Of a stretch of DNA of 64,000 bases, positions 1-11,389 are shown piece by piece. The translations under genes were made by a program, and so were the position numbers. Origin of the DNA: Triatoma infestans (lineage: Eukaryota > Arthropoda > Insecta > Hemiptera > Reduviidae). The notes under the pieces were generated by a model that worked only from the letters and a program-made list of their open reading frames with translations, did not search any database and was not told the origin of the DNA. The stretch covers positions 124,001 through 188,000 of the forward strand of contig JAAEAF010014805.1 in assembly GCA_011037195.1 (NCBI GenBank). Reading direction: 5' to 3'. Every line of letters starts with the position of its first letter. Positions within the stretch are counted from its first letter, which is position 1.

Positions 1-1608
1 TAGGTCCCTGAAGAGTGATTAGGTCCTGATTAGGTCCATGGTGTTGTGATTGGACAGGCTCGACTACGGTATGTTTGCAGAAAGATACGTTTTGCAACTT
101 CAACACTGAAATCAGATAGACCACTAAACTTCTGTCCTTTTCTTTTGTCGAACTTTCGGAAGCTAAGTCATCAAGATAAACTTGTAAACTTTATCTTTAG
201 TAAAGTTATTTAAACGAAAAATTTACAATCTTTATATTTTGTTGATCAAATACGTGTTTATAAAATGGGAAAGCTCACTACGGCTGGGTTTAAATAGCGT
301 CTCTTAACAAGCGTCACCAAATTGTTTGTCATCTCTATTTTATTAACAGCCGAATAATTAACATAAATCTAGTAGATGATCATCCTCTGATATTTCTTTC
401 GTCTAATCAAATATCATTTTTATTTTCAATGTAAGAGGGTTGAATAATATTTCTAGGAACTGATGTTTGTTGAAATAGTTCTCATTAATGTTTAAAGAAT
501 TGTCTTCTTTCTAGCATGAATACACAACAAAGGATAATTTTCAGAATAAATGTATAAATACCTTAATGGCCTTGTTAAATAAACTGTGAGAGTTAAGGAT
601 GCCCAATGAAACAACAGACATGTATTGTTTTTCCCAAGGTATATAAATCTTTCTTATTGTTTGCTTTGTAGTGAAAATTGAAAAGGTTATATCTTTTTTT
701 CACTTTTTTTATGTGTGAATTATTTAAATAAATTCCGGTCAATTATGATAATTTTGAAGAAAGTGCAAGGACTGTTGTTTCCTGGAAATCTAATGAGGTA
801 ATTAATTAAATTAACTCTCACTAATATTAGGTAGCAATAATAAATTTGAGAAACAGTTTACATATTTATTAGTTTGTGCTTACAATAAAAAAACTGACAC
901 ATTTTCTTAAGAGTACTTGTATACAAAGATTCCATCAATTTTACCGAAACAAAATAATAGTTTATATAAAATGAAGCGATTACACTAAAGTCCATAAGAG
1001 AGCGCTATTAACACCGAACAAATCTACATAATATTTGAAAATTATAGGTCACAGACTATTCAGAAACTTCTAAAATAATTATTGTCAATAAAAAAATGTT
1101 ACAAATTAAAGTGATTGGTTTATTTATATCTATGCAAATAACATTCCAAGTTTAAAGAAAATCTCTGTAGCTGTTTTTTGAGAATATTGCAAAATACTAA
1201 AGTACCTTTTCAGTATAGTCGTAAACAATTTTCTTCAAAATTTCATGTATTCTAGCAATACACTTAATGTATCTTCATATTACAAAAATTGGATAGAACT
1301 ATACATTGTAAAGTAGTGGTACTTTAGTGGAAAGTATAAATCTATTGCTCTCCTAGAACCCCCTAGAATTAAAATTAAATTTCAATGCGAAAATGCTTCA
1401 ATTAAAGTGATAGTAATTTAAGTTTGTTAAGATTGATGGAGTTGGACATTCGATTGAGGGTTTGAGGAAATTGAGATGGGAATCAAAATGGCTGGAAGCC
1501 ATGATGGGATACTTATCGAGAAAATGATTGCCATGTAATCAGTGAAGGATATTGTAGGATGTAGAGGGAGGTTAAAAATTCAACAGATTATAATTATATA
1601 TATTTATG
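1..1608. other. AT-rich non-coding stretch
   Basis: Stop codons are dense in all frames. I see no splice-bounded coding block, no RNA gene and no clear repeat edge here. It is probably intronic or intergenic. Confidence 0.6.
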
Positions 1609-1618
1609 TAATAATAAT

Positions 1619-1869
1619 GTTCTCACGCGTAGGTTTAGCGCACTCGCCTTTCGTGCGAGAATTCAGTGTTCGATTCTCATGAGGGCAAAGTCGATGTTGA
1701 CTTAGCATCGTGATGAAAAGTAGGAAGCTATAGTTAGTAGCGCCCTAGGTAACAAAGGCCGGAATTAAACAGCATGGGAATTCGCGGCGTGCTTACCACA
1801 GGCCCCCTATTCAAATCGCCGCCTGGCAAGCCTTGGCCTATTATGGGCTATAGATTTTTTTTTTTTTTA
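1619..1869 (+). repeat. tRNA-derived SINE (family 2)
   Basis: The head looks like a tRNA: an A-box-like segment at about 1630-1643 and a B box reading GTTCGATTC at 1668-1676. A non-tRNA body follows and ends in a T-rich tract. The copy is flanked by the 10-bp direct repeat TAATAATAAT at 1609-1618 and 1870-1879, which fits a target-site duplication, although the repeat is low in complexity. The head sequence differs from the main SINE family of this window (for example 18666-18897), so it is a second family. It is not a functional tRNA gene because no acceptor stem closes around the boxes. Confidence 0.7.
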
Positions 1870-2159
1870 TAATAATAATACATATACATATTATACATAA
1901 AATGTATAATAACATTATATAATCCAATTATAACAAAATAATGAATTCCAAAATCAGAAGAGAAAGTTGATCTAACATACGCTTAAATTTCTGGTGGTTG
2001 AAGTTGTTTGCGTCCGAGTTACTTTTCACGTGCCTGCTGGATATCCAACTAAACGAACAATAGTCGCCAGCGCAGCTTAAAATTTCATACGAGGCTATGA
2101 GACGCAGAATGTCTGAAATAGCTGAATTCATGGCGTAAAGATGAAAAAAAAAACCTTTA

Positions 2160-2300
2160 ATTGTTGTGGTGGTTGGTTCCGCAGAGCTGGAAAGCGTCAG
2201 AGCCATTTTCCGTGGTAGCTTGCTTCATTTTGAGGTCATCGACCGGTTTTGGGCGTTCGCCCATCTTCAGGTTGCGTTTTTCAGACAGTGTGACAACACA
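2160..2300 (-). ncRNA. Hammerhead-bearing repeat, degraded copy
   Basis: Read on the minus strand, CTGAAGA (2264-2270) is followed by a GGGC/GCCC hairpin and then AAAACCGGTC, where a hammerhead core would have GAAA. The first core G is therefore mutated and helix I is imperfect. Downstream bases (2160-2235) match the arm of the better copy at 38982-39303, including the segment ending in GGAAAAT. This is one half of the inverted unit seen there. It is probably not active. Confidence 0.6.
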
Positions 2301-2336
2301 GAATTGCACAGAGCAAACCTTTAATTTCTAGTACGT

Positions 2337-2337
2337 T

Positions 2338-2381
<44 letters not shown>
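2337..2381. repeat. Compound (TA)n(GA)n microsatellite
   Basis: A TA run is followed directly by a GA run, abutting the SINE head at 2381. The same TA-then-GA order occurs at 24948-24997. Confidence 0.9.
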
Positions 2382-2575
2382 AAGGATTATCTCTATGGGA
2401 GCGCGCTGGACTGCACGCGGAGCTACCGGGTTTGAGTTCATTACTACACATAGCTTTGTCTTCCTAGGGTTCTCTAGAGCTTATTGAGTCGCCTGATGCA
2501 AGAGAACCCTGATCTGGAGGCCGGTAGTGCACCATTATTGACCTCAGATGTTGAAGTGGTTTATTTAAAAAAGTA
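2381..2575 (+). repeat. tRNA-derived SINE (family 1), diverged
   Basis: The head aligns by eye with the main SINE family: AAGGATTA, then GCGCGCTGGACT, then CGCGGAG and GGGTTTGAGTTC in place of the B box. The body carries the family motif AGAGAACC and GGAGGCCGGTAGTGCA. The tail ends in AAAAAAGTAAATAAATAAA. It is heavily mutated, so an old copy. Confidence 0.6.
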
Positions 2576-2589
2576 AATAAATAAAGACC

Positions 2590-2725
2590 ATGCCCCCCCC
2601 CAAACCATTCCAGTGCACTGCGGCCTCCAAACAGTGTTCTCTATATTCGGCCTGGGTTTGAACCCAAGGGACTCCAGCGTTAGGATCAGTCCAGCGTTGG
2701 GTTAATTTCATCCCTTAACTTTCTT
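2590..2725 (-). repeat. SINE family 1 fragment, internally deleted
   Basis: On the minus strand a family-1 head (GGGTTTGAACCCAGGC around the B box) is joined to the family body (AGAACACTGTTTGGAGGCCG and GCAGTGCACTGG). The segment between them is missing. It sits back to back with the plus-strand copy at 2381-2575. Confidence 0.5.
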
Positions 2726-3715
2726 TTTTTTAAATTTAACAATAGATTATCTTTACGGCCAATATATTAATGAACATGTTTTTAAAATAATCATACTTTC
2801 CAAGCGTTTCAAAACCTGTAAAAATTTTAAAATTGTTTTTAATAAATATACTGATTCTAAATAATTTCAGAAAATAAAACACTTTTGCGAAATTCTTTGA
2901 AATCAGTGAAACTATCAGAAAGCATTTTTTATGTTACAATAAGGTAATTAATCTTTGGAATAATAATGATTAATTTTTTCTTTTCTGTTTTTTTTTCTTC
3001 TGATAATCAGGTAAAACTTTTATATAAAAATTTTGCTTATAAATTAATATATAGAAAATAAATATGTAGCAAAATTATAAATATTCTATAATGGTGTATG
3101 TAGGTGGCTAATTTTTAACAGAAACTTTCTGAAAGTAAAATTAACCGAAAGTTGAGTGATTGTTATATAGGGAAGTTTATATACAAACTTTTTTGGGTCT
3201 AAAATTTTCTTTCTGATTCAATAAGTTTTGTATAAAGTTTGAAAGTTTTTAGAAATGTTGTTGATCTTCTGTTGTTTGTTTAATGACTGATCATTTTTGT
3301 TAACAAAATTATTTAAGACATATTTAGCATTTCTAAAAAACAATGCTTTATTAATTTTTTTTTTTTTGCTACTTTAATTTGTCTTTTTTTTTTTTTAATC
3401 TATTATCTGAAGTGCTGTTATTCTAAGCTAGATTATCTGGAGATGGGAGACTCATACTCCTGTCCATTAGCTCCTGACCTCAAAGTGACAGTATATCTTG
3501 AAATCTACATTTTCATACAACATATTTGATTTATTGTTAATGTTGCTCTGGTGAAATCCAAATAGACCAAGCTCAAAAGAAATACGTGTCTACACTAACA
3601 ATTAACTACTACTCTTATAAAAAAAATAAAAACAATGTATACCTTTTTTGGGTCTGTGATATCTGAATTACTAAGGTGTATTTATATATTATGTTTGTTT
3701 AAAAGTTATTTAACT
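2726..3715. other. AT-rich non-coding stretch
   Basis: Long T and A runs (about 3355-3400) and no sustained open frame. I see no gene or structured repeat in it. Confidence 0.6.
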
Positions 3716-3719
3716 GGAT

Positions 3720-3862
3720 TCTATTGGTGATTTCGAAAGGTCAAGTTAAAGGTTACCAAGATTTAACCCTTATTAAACATTAAATAAACAGAAATGTTTC
3801 TTGGACTGGTGATTATTGAAGTTATTATGTACATAAAGGAAGATACCATCTTTAATTGCCGG
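3720..3862 (+). repeat. Dispersed repeat D1, copy a
   Basis: About 140 bp here match 6838-6965 in the same orientation at roughly 80 percent identity by eye; shared blocks include AAGGTCAAGTTA and TTCTTGGACTGGTGATTATT. The two copies bracket the LINE remnants at 4.0-6.5 kb. The divergence suggests an old dispersed repeat rather than a recent duplication. Confidence 0.6.
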
Positions 3863-4020
3863 AATAATATAGCATTGTGTTACTAAAGTTATGTGTGACA
3901 CTTGCCGAAAGCTTGGGTAAACAATTATGCTACTCCGATCAGACTCGGACTGCATCTTCATTAACCATTCTTAAAGCTTAGTCAAGATAATCTTTCTTTC
4001 TTAGGGTCAGTTTTATAAAT

Positions 4021-4185
4021 CGAACAAAGGGCATTGCATTCGTGGTCAATCCTTTAAAAAAATAAATAAATAAATAAATAAAATTAAACATAATCATATA
4101 AATTAAAACTGGCAGATGCTGCATATTGAGGGAGGTAAAAAAAAGAGCAAGACTTTAATTTTATGTACGAACAAAGTCTCTCATA
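4021..4185. repeat. 165-bp direct repeat L, left copy
   Basis: It begins CGAACAAAGGGCATTGCATT and ends near GTCTCTCATA, and is repeated at 5440-5600 in the same orientation with only a few differences and a length change in the (TAAA) run. The pair encloses the LINE fragment at 4186-5439 exactly: the LINE 3' tail abuts this copy. This is best explained as an unusually long target-site duplication, although segmental duplication is possible. Confidence 0.75.
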
Positions 4186-5439
4186 CTATTATTACTATTA
4201 TTCGCAGAAGGGGAGGGCAAACCCTGCGCTATCCAAACCCTCCCAGGGCCCATATAGCTACCCCTAAAGAATAACAACCACTGGGACTAGAACGAAAATC
4301 CAGGCCCAGGTTTTAACCATCTAAGTTTCACCACAGACCGAACAAATCGGACCAAAACCTTAAAAGGACACAGCTTAAGATCCTCTACCGGTATCTATTC
4401 GGGCAGAAGGTCCTAAACCTAATCTCCTCACAACCCAAACAATTCGTCATCAGATGCATGGGTGTTTCCTCCTCAGTCTCACAAACTCTACAAAAGGGGT
4501 CAGGCACGAGTCCCATTATATAGAGATGTCTCCTTAAACCACAATGCCCAGTGAGGAATCCAACCAGATGTCTGAGGGAGGTCCGTGAAGACATCGGACC
4601 CCGTACTCAAAGCTCCGTCCGGGCCCCCAATGAGCATTTTAGACTGCCGACAACCCACTGCACTCATCCATAAGGATGAGTGCTGTGAGGTCATCCACGT
4701 CTGAAAGCCCGACAAACATGTGCCAGAAGACACACCAAGGGCAGGCTCTGGACCAATGAAAGGGAGAGAGGCACCTAATTTGTCAAATCTATCCACCTCC
4801 TCATTTCCAAAAATTCCAATATGACCTGGAACCCAGACCAGAAGCACATCCTTTAATGAAGAAAGATCTTCCAGTCTTTTAGAACATTCCAACACCAATC
4901 TGGAAGTGAAGACACATGAATTAAGCGCCTTCAACGCAGCCTGGCTGTCCGAGCAGATACAAACACCTTTTAAATTAGTGTTACGCACCCTCTCATCCAA
5001 AATACAGCAAAGAATTGCATAAACCTCAGCCTGGAAAACGGTGGCCCACTCACCAAGAGGCGCTACCAAATGATCTCCCGTCTCAAAATAGACGGCAGCC
5101 CCAGACCTACCATCCATCCTGGAACCGTCCGTGTAGCATCGGAGATAATTCTCAGGAATCACACCAGACGGACCCAGGGTTAACCAATCTTCCCTAGAAG
5201 GCAACCTAACCCTGTAGGAATGACCAAAGACAAAAGTCTTCAAATTCCTATCAGAAGGGAAACCTGTAATGGGAATCCTTAAAAGCATCTCACGATAAAT
5301 GGTAGAATGACCATATCGCTTACCCTGCCAAAAACCTGCCTGTTTAATTCTATAACAGGCTTTCATTGCCTGGTTTTTCACCTCCACAAAGAGAGGTGGA
5401 ATCCCTAACAACGTCTCCATAGATGCGGTCGGTGGAGTC
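4186..5439 (-). pseudogene. 5'-truncated LINE ORF2 3' end (RNase H, R1/I-like)
   Basis: This is the 3' part of a non-LTR retrotransposon of the group whose second ORF ends with RNase H. The main frame (4500-5510) runs from the end of the RT thumb region (TPPTASMETLLGIPPL) into RNase H. The four acidic positions expected for RNase H are visible: D128 in YTDGS, E162 in AEVYAIL, D188 in SDSQAAL and D240 near EEVDRFDKLG. A frameshift near 4595 moves the reading to 4385-4594, which holds the C-terminal zinc knuckle (C35, C38, H47, C52). The 3' end carries AATAATAGTAATAATAG on the minus strand. RT and endonuclease domains are absent, so it is dead. Residues upstream of TPPTASME lie in the flanking direct repeat and may be read only by chance. 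Confidence 0.85.
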
Positions 5440-5600
5440 CGAACAAAGGGTATTGCATTCGTGGTCAATCCTTTAAAAAAAAAATAAATAAATAAATTAA
5501 ACATAATCATATAAATTAAAACTGGTAGATGCGTATATTGGGGGTGGTGAAAAAAAAGAGCAAGACTTTATTTTTATGTACGAACAAAGTCTCTCATATT
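5440..5600. repeat. 161-bp direct repeat L, right copy
   Basis: Partner of 4021-4185. It abuts the truncated 5' end of the LINE fragment. See the left copy for the interpretation. Confidence 0.75.
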
Positions 5601-5985
5601 AAGTATGAATTTTGATATTTCTTCGATTTCTGTTTTTTTATCTGCTTCTCCAGATGATCAAAATTATTAATAAAATTATCTAATTTTTCCTTTAAAAATA
5701 AAATTATATTTTATTATGTATTTATTGAAAATATTTACTTCCTTTCATATATGAAAGAAAAAGAACTCTACATAAAAATATTTGTACTGACAAAGCAACG
5801 GCTGTCTGTCAGGAGTGCTGTTAATACAACAAATAACAAAATAAAAAGAAAAAGAAAGTTTACATCAACCCAAAGAAGGAAAACTGTGAATAAATTCTAT
5901 ATAAGAGAAAAAATAATTAACAAATACATTTATTTGTTTATTTTACATTTGTTATTGTAGATTGTATAATTAAAAATTGAAATTT

Positions 5986-6480
5986 TCAACTAAATATGAC
6001 CGGTAAAGTGTAGCTTTGTTTAGATATCTGGTCAGAGCTGGCCAATCTGCGCCATTCAACCATGCCATCATTTCTTCCCTTGTTAAGTTGAGGCCACCCA
6101 AACACCTTTTCCCTACAGCGACCTAAGAAATGGTACACATCCTCGTCCTCACGAAGGTTACACAAAGAGCAGGAGTAGTCTTTTCCCTGGATGAAAGGTT
6201 TATAATTTAAATTAATATGTTCTCCTCTTGTTTTAAATATATTGCTAATATTGGAGATACGCATACCTAAATTTATACAATCTACATCCAGGGAAAGCTG
6301 CTGGTAAATGTTATGAAATACCCCTTTCAAAGCTTTATCTCGGTAATCCAACCGATATCCAACGGTTAGACTATTTTTCAGGATATTCAGCTCCTTCCTT
6401 CTTTGCTCTATGGACACGAAAACTTGCCCAAATTCACAATTCATTTGCTTAGACCAATTGATCCAATCATTAAACCACAA
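5986..6480 (-). pseudogene. LINE C-terminal fragment with zinc knuckle (no RNase H)
   Basis: An open frame of 164 codons with no start context of its own. It ends with a C-x2-C-x9-H-x4-C knuckle (C104, C107, H117, C122; core SLCNLREDEDVYHFLGRC). The same arrangement, with the HF-x3-C signature, closes the LINE fragments at 29948-31108 and 53580-54405, so all three belong to one type of element lacking RNase H, probably Jockey/CR1-like. The plus-side flank beyond 6480 is a T run followed by unrelated AT-rich DNA. No RT motif is left. The product is not expected to be expressed. Confidence 0.65.
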
Positions 6481-6837
6481 ATTTTTTTTTTTTGGATTGC
6501 TTCCTGAGCTATCAATTTGGTAAGTCGGAAATCTTCAAAATTTAATGTCTTTAACAAGTAGTTAAAATGAAGAGTGAAAGTGAAGACGTGGATAGGCGAA
6601 CGTTTGGTCTCTAGGTAGATCAGAATTAGTTAGGAGTATTTTTTGGAAGTTTTAATAAATTAAATTCATTAAATATAATATAAAATATAATTTGAATTGG
6701 GAGGAAAATGATTTCGCTGCTGTTGTTTTTCTTTGCACAGAGAATCAATATTTGGTTGTTAATTTGAAATTTTACACGAATTTCTTGTGACTTAATTGCT
6801 TTCTTAATTGTTTTTGTAAACTGATTGATTGAATCTA

Positions 6838-6965
6838 ATATTGATTTCGGAAGGTCAAGTTATAGCTTACCTGGATTAAACATTAATTAAACAGAAATAT
6901 TTCTTGGACTGGTGATTATTAAAGTTATGAAAAATCTAAATAATGATGCTGTCCTTAATTGCTTA
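6838..6965 (+). repeat. Dispersed repeat D1, copy b
   Basis: Second copy of the repeat at 3720-3862, same orientation, with a few short indels. Confidence 0.6.
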
Positions 6966-7740
6966 TGCATTGGACCTTTATTTTGTTGTAAAAAATAAAT
7001 CAAATTCTCAAATAGTTTATTTCAATTTTATTAATAGAACACAACATGCATTAAATTTTAATGCATAATTAATTGTAAACAAAGTTGATTTGTGAATAAA
7101 TATTGAAACTCAGTTAATAGTTACTCTCAACAAAGCTTGTTGCCTAGTCTTTGCGTATAGTATTTAGAAGTCTCTTAACTATTAAACAATTCGACTAGTA
7201 TTAAACAATCACTAAGTGACCCGCAAGGCATAGGTTCTTCCAACCGCTGGGCTTAACAGCAATCATGATTAATTTTTTTTTATACAATTATTTTTTTTTT
7301 TTAATTTTAAGCGCTTCAGTTTTTTTTTCTCAAATCATATATTCTTATTAGAATAAAACGGAAATTTTTTTGACTTACATGAAAACTAAATCTTAAAAGC
7401 CATTTTGATAAAAAGATAACTTTTAATGATAGAATTAAAAGATAAAATAATTACATTATAATTAACTCAACGTTGCGTGAGAGTTCACTCATGAATATAT
7501 GAGTTCCAAAGTTTCCTTTGTAGTGAGTACATGTTTATTATCTGGCTGCTAATACACTACATAAACAGCTGTCATCCAATAATTAATCTTCTTCTTTTTT
7601 AACCTCCATTAATCGTATATTAAAAGTAAAAAATCAGTTTTGAAATATTCTTACGATTTTTACAATAAATTAGTAAAATTCAATTGACAAATTGTCTACA
7701 AACTAGAGATTTTATTAAACGGATTTAATATTATAAATAA
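6966..7740. other. AT-rich non-coding stretch
   Basis: Homopolymer-rich and stop-rich. Nothing recognisable. A short GC-richer block at 7770-7920 just beyond may be an unidentified repeat. Confidence 0.5.
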
Positions 7741-7984
7741 ATGATGTTGGTGAGAAACTACATATTTTAGGGGGGACAGGAACCTCCCTAGGGTTAGTAT
7801 GGTCGGTCTAAGACCCCCGAGGGGACTAGGGCGGGAGCGTTGTGCCAAGGACCAAGCACTCGGAATCCATGGGTAAATTTCCCAGCATCTTCCAGGCGGA
7901 GATATAAGCAATTGGAAGATGCGTTCAGTTGAACCTCGATAGAAGATATAAGAATCACGAGATTTTAATCCTTTCTGATAACCT

Positions 7985-8632
7985 AGGCAGGAGGAATAAA
8001 GTCACCCTTTAGTGGGTACCAGGACATGTTAGCGTTGAAGGGAATGAGATGGCGGACGCTCTGCAAAGATAGGAGCTGCATCCCCGCTTCTAAGTCCTGA
8101 ATCCTTTTGCGGTGTCAGCAGTCAGTTTGCCTTGGAAGAACTTACGAAGAAGGAGGAGGAGTTAGGGAGGTTTGAACTCTGGAACTCCCTCCCCGGACTG
8201 AGGCAGGCTAAGATCTGCTCGGGAAGTTATAATCAACGGAGATCGGAGGCCTGCATCGGCCTTAGTAAAAACAAACTCCGCGTTTTTACGAGTTTCCTCA
8301 TGGGGCATTGTCGACTCAGAGAGGGTCTGGTGAAGCTGGGTTTGGAGAGTGACAGTACGTGCAGATTCTGTGGGGAGATGGAAGAAATCCATTACATCTG
8401 CTTACGGACTGCGAGTAGCCACTCAGAGAAGATTTAAGAACCTGGCTAGTTTTCAGGAGGAGGGGCCCGCCAGAGCCCGCCAGATTATTAGGATTCCCAG
8501 AGATCCGCACTTGTAGGGTGTTTGTAGACGCTGTTCGCCTAGGACGCTGTGTTGGATTGCTGTGGGGCTAGCCTATGGAGCAATAGATCGAGTAGGTCGT
8601 AGTGCATTGCCGTCCCCAAAAAGAAAAAATCA
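7985..8632 (+). pseudogene. LINE 3' end: RNase H tail, zinc knuckle, 3' UTR
   Basis: The first part reads as the end of an RNase H domain (WVPGHVSVEGNEMADAL, about 8010-8065), interrupted by stops. The frame at 8132-8437 then gives the post-RNase-H region with a C-x2-C...H zinc knuckle (CRFCGEMEEIHYICL). The 3' UTR ends CAATAGATC...AGGTCGTAGTGCA...CCCC and an A-rich tail at about 8618-8629. That 3' end resembles the tail of SINE family 1 (see Findings). It is related to, but distinct from, the LINE at 4186-5439. Catalytic RT and endonuclease parts are missing. Confidence 0.75.
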
Positions 8633-9670
8633 AGTTTAGTTTTAGAGTCAAAGCCTAGTTACCTGATGTGATTAGATTTCTAAATACTAAGTTCTTAGTT
8701 TACATTGACACAACAATTTATGTTCTAAATTATCCAAACTGGCCCATTAAAAGTAATGTTAAAAACTCCAACTTTATAGAAAATTGGAACATTACAGCAC
8801 TGATAATTTTACAGTAAGAAAAATATTATTAAGTCGGGTATGACTCAAACTGAGACTGAAGTTCGTTAGTTGATGATCATTTTTGATAGCGGATACTGTA
8901 AAAGCTGTCTTTAATAATGAAATCTCATTGCCTTGTGGGTAGTGTGATTCAAGAATATCTTGACATGAATCTCTGTTCTAATAAAAAAAAAAAGGGAATA
9001 CTATATATTGTAAGTTTCCCTATAAACATAATATAGTGATTATTCTATAGATATTCTACTTATCTATTGATCATTGTAATGTTCTTACTATTCATGGATT
9101 TAGCTAGTACTATTTTTTACTGCCTATATACATGGGTTAGGTTATAATAAGGGCAATGCCATCCATGTCACGTCATATTGTACGAGTACATCTGAAATAG
9201 TTTTTTCCAATATTTAATTCACCCATAACATGGGGTGAAGTTAAAGTCAATATAATTATGTAGTATGGGGTATTATTAGTTCGTGAAACATTTCCCCATA
9301 GACTTCACGAAAGTCAGAAAAAATTAATAAGTAAGTATTTTTTGGCAAAATTGCAATACAAGATGATACAATAACTTCCCAAGGTCTGAAAATGATTAAA
9401 CCTTACCGTTTTTGGTTGTGACATGCTTCGCCCTACAATTTATTTTTTACATACAAACTAGAAGCACTGTAAATTGGTATATAGTTTTTTTTATTTATTT
9501 ATTCATTAAATGTAATAAGCTTTATCGCTTGGTGGCACGTTTTAAAGCATCCTAGGCGTGCCATTCATGGGACAAATCTATGACCGTGTCTGAAAGGGCC
9601 CATTTTCATATATTGCACTTTTAATTAAAATTTATTTTGACGACATTTTAATATAACGCAGATTTTTAAA
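8633..9670. other. AT-rich non-coding stretch
   Basis: No coding signal and no repeat that I can match elsewhere in the window. Confidence 0.5.
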
Positions 9671-9770
9671 ATTGAAGTGAATGAATGCGTAATGTCCAAT
9701 GGTACGTAGATTTATTAGATTTACAAGTATATAATATGTAATAGATATAAAAAGTAGATTATCGATTTCT
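9671..9770. repeat. Direct repeat M, left copy
   Basis: Starts ATTGAAGTGAATGAATGC and ends TTATCGATTTCT. Repeated at 10132-10245, the right copy having about 14 extra bases near its start. The pair encloses a LINE fragment with a poly(A) tail. Confidence 0.75.
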
Positions 9771-10131
9771 GTCTGAGTAAGAACGGGATCCGTATTCTTA
9801 AGGGATTACTTACGGGACATTGCAGACTCAGGGGACACCTGAGGAAGCTTGGCCTAGAAGATGATGCACATCAGATTCTGTGGAGATGGAGGAAACTCCG
9901 ATTACATTTCCTCACAGACTGTGATGCCGTCATTCAAAGAAGATTTGGTAGTCTGGGCTGTTACCAGATTAGGGAGGACGAAATACCTACCCTAACCTAG
10001 GATTTTGGGATTCTTTAGGACGAGCTCAACCTGGAGGGGGTGCTGTAATGAGCTAGCTCTCTCCGGCACCAGAGGGATACAATAAATCAAACAAAATGGT
10101 CGCAGTACAGACCCCTCAAAAAAAAAAAAAA
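9771..10131 (+). pseudogene. Short LINE 3' fragment with poly(A)
   Basis: About 360 bp. The first part aligns with the zinc-knuckle region of the LINE at 7985-8632: both carry GGGACATTG/GGGCATTG followed by GACTCAG, GGACACCTG/GAGGGTCTG, then AGATTCTGTGG and GGAGATGGAGGAA. The 3' end reads GGTCGCAGTACAGACCCCTC followed by 14 A residues at about 10118-10131, directly against the right direct repeat. It is a 5'-truncated insertion, non-functional. Confidence 0.75.
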
Positions 10132-10245
10132 ATTGAAGAGAATGAATGCTATCTTTCGAAATGAATGAGTCCAATTGGTACGTAGATTTATTAGATTTAC
10201 AAGTATAATATAGTAATAGATATAACAAGTAGATTATCGATTTCT
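10132..10245. repeat. Direct repeat M, right copy
   Basis: Partner of 9671-9770. It abuts the poly(A) tail of the LINE fragment, as a target-site duplication should. Confidence 0.75.
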
Positions 10246-11389
10246 TCCGCTATACTCTAGCATCAACTTTCACTTAAAAATATTTGGTATTTTTCAATTA
10301 TTTATAAATTATAAATAATCAATAATATTTGTTATTTTATTCATTTTCATAATTTTTTTTTTTTCTTTTTTTAAATACAGGTATGTTGAATAGAAAGAAT
10401 TCATTTCAGGCATAAATTTTGCATATATTATTTATTAAATATTTTAATATATTTATTATTATATAAATAACGAAAATTATCACTGATTTAAAAATAAATA
10501 TATATATAATCGGAATAAGAGAAATCGATCTAATTTATCTAGTTCACGTAATTTTTAATATATTCATTGCACTAATGAAATAATTTTAAAGTGGCACCCT
10601 CGCGTTTTTTCGCACTGGTTTCTTTCTTTTAGAAAGAAAGGAGGCAATATTATAAAAATTATTTTGGATGTTTATTCTTCCAAAAAAAAAAAAAATGGAA
10701 GAAGTTATTAGACAACCATAAAAATGCGTACAGATAGATTAGGACAATTAGCTATATCTTATTGTAAAACATGCCGGTTTGTAAGAGCCATTTAATATTA
10801 GTGTAATGCAAATTTTTGGTCAATTAGATTAATTACATAATAGGAACATATTATTTAGTAGTATATTTATAATTTTTTTTATGTATTAACCTTCTGTCGG
10901 GCGCAATATTGGGAGTGTCGAGTTAGGGCGCAAGGTGCCCAAGAGGCACACCTTAAACAAATAGTTCCTTTTAGAATAAATAATTTTTATTTCTTATCAT
11001 ATTATCATTGCACATCAGAAGACCACTTTTACAACGTTTGGAAATATAACAACTGCAAAATTAAAGGGCAGGAACAACAAATTCAGATATACGTTCTAAC
11101 TGGTAACATTTCAAGTTTAGAACGGTGTAATATTTACAACCCTATTAAACGCCAAAAAACATTACAGGAAGACAAAAGAAATGTTTTAGAATAAAATTTA
11201 AGAGGTTTTGAGGTGATTATAAAAAAAAAAACTAAATTCAAAAACCGAAAGTTTTTATCTGAGTGTATCTCATTTACAACAAACAAACAAAAATGCAGCT
11301 GAAACAAAATGAACGAATAAAAATAATGTAATAAAACAATGAATTTTTTCATCCTCTTGAGAAGTGATGTTGTTTCAGAGTCACAAGTA

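Noticed and set aside
1..120. Possible exon ending at CTCGACTACG before GTATGTTTGC
   Set aside because: The donor-like site is good, but all frames upstream contain stops close by.
758..795. Possible coding piece ending TCTAATGAG before GTAATT
   Set aside because: No convincing acceptor upstream and only about a dozen codons.
5015..5197. Plus-strand frame over the LINE RNase H
   Set aside because: Shadow of the minus-strand RNase H frame.
9660..10250. Nested tandem duplication instead of target duplication
   Set aside because: Considered; the poly(A) tail lies exactly against the right repeat and LINE sequence starts at the left one, which fits insertion better. Not excluded without an empty site.
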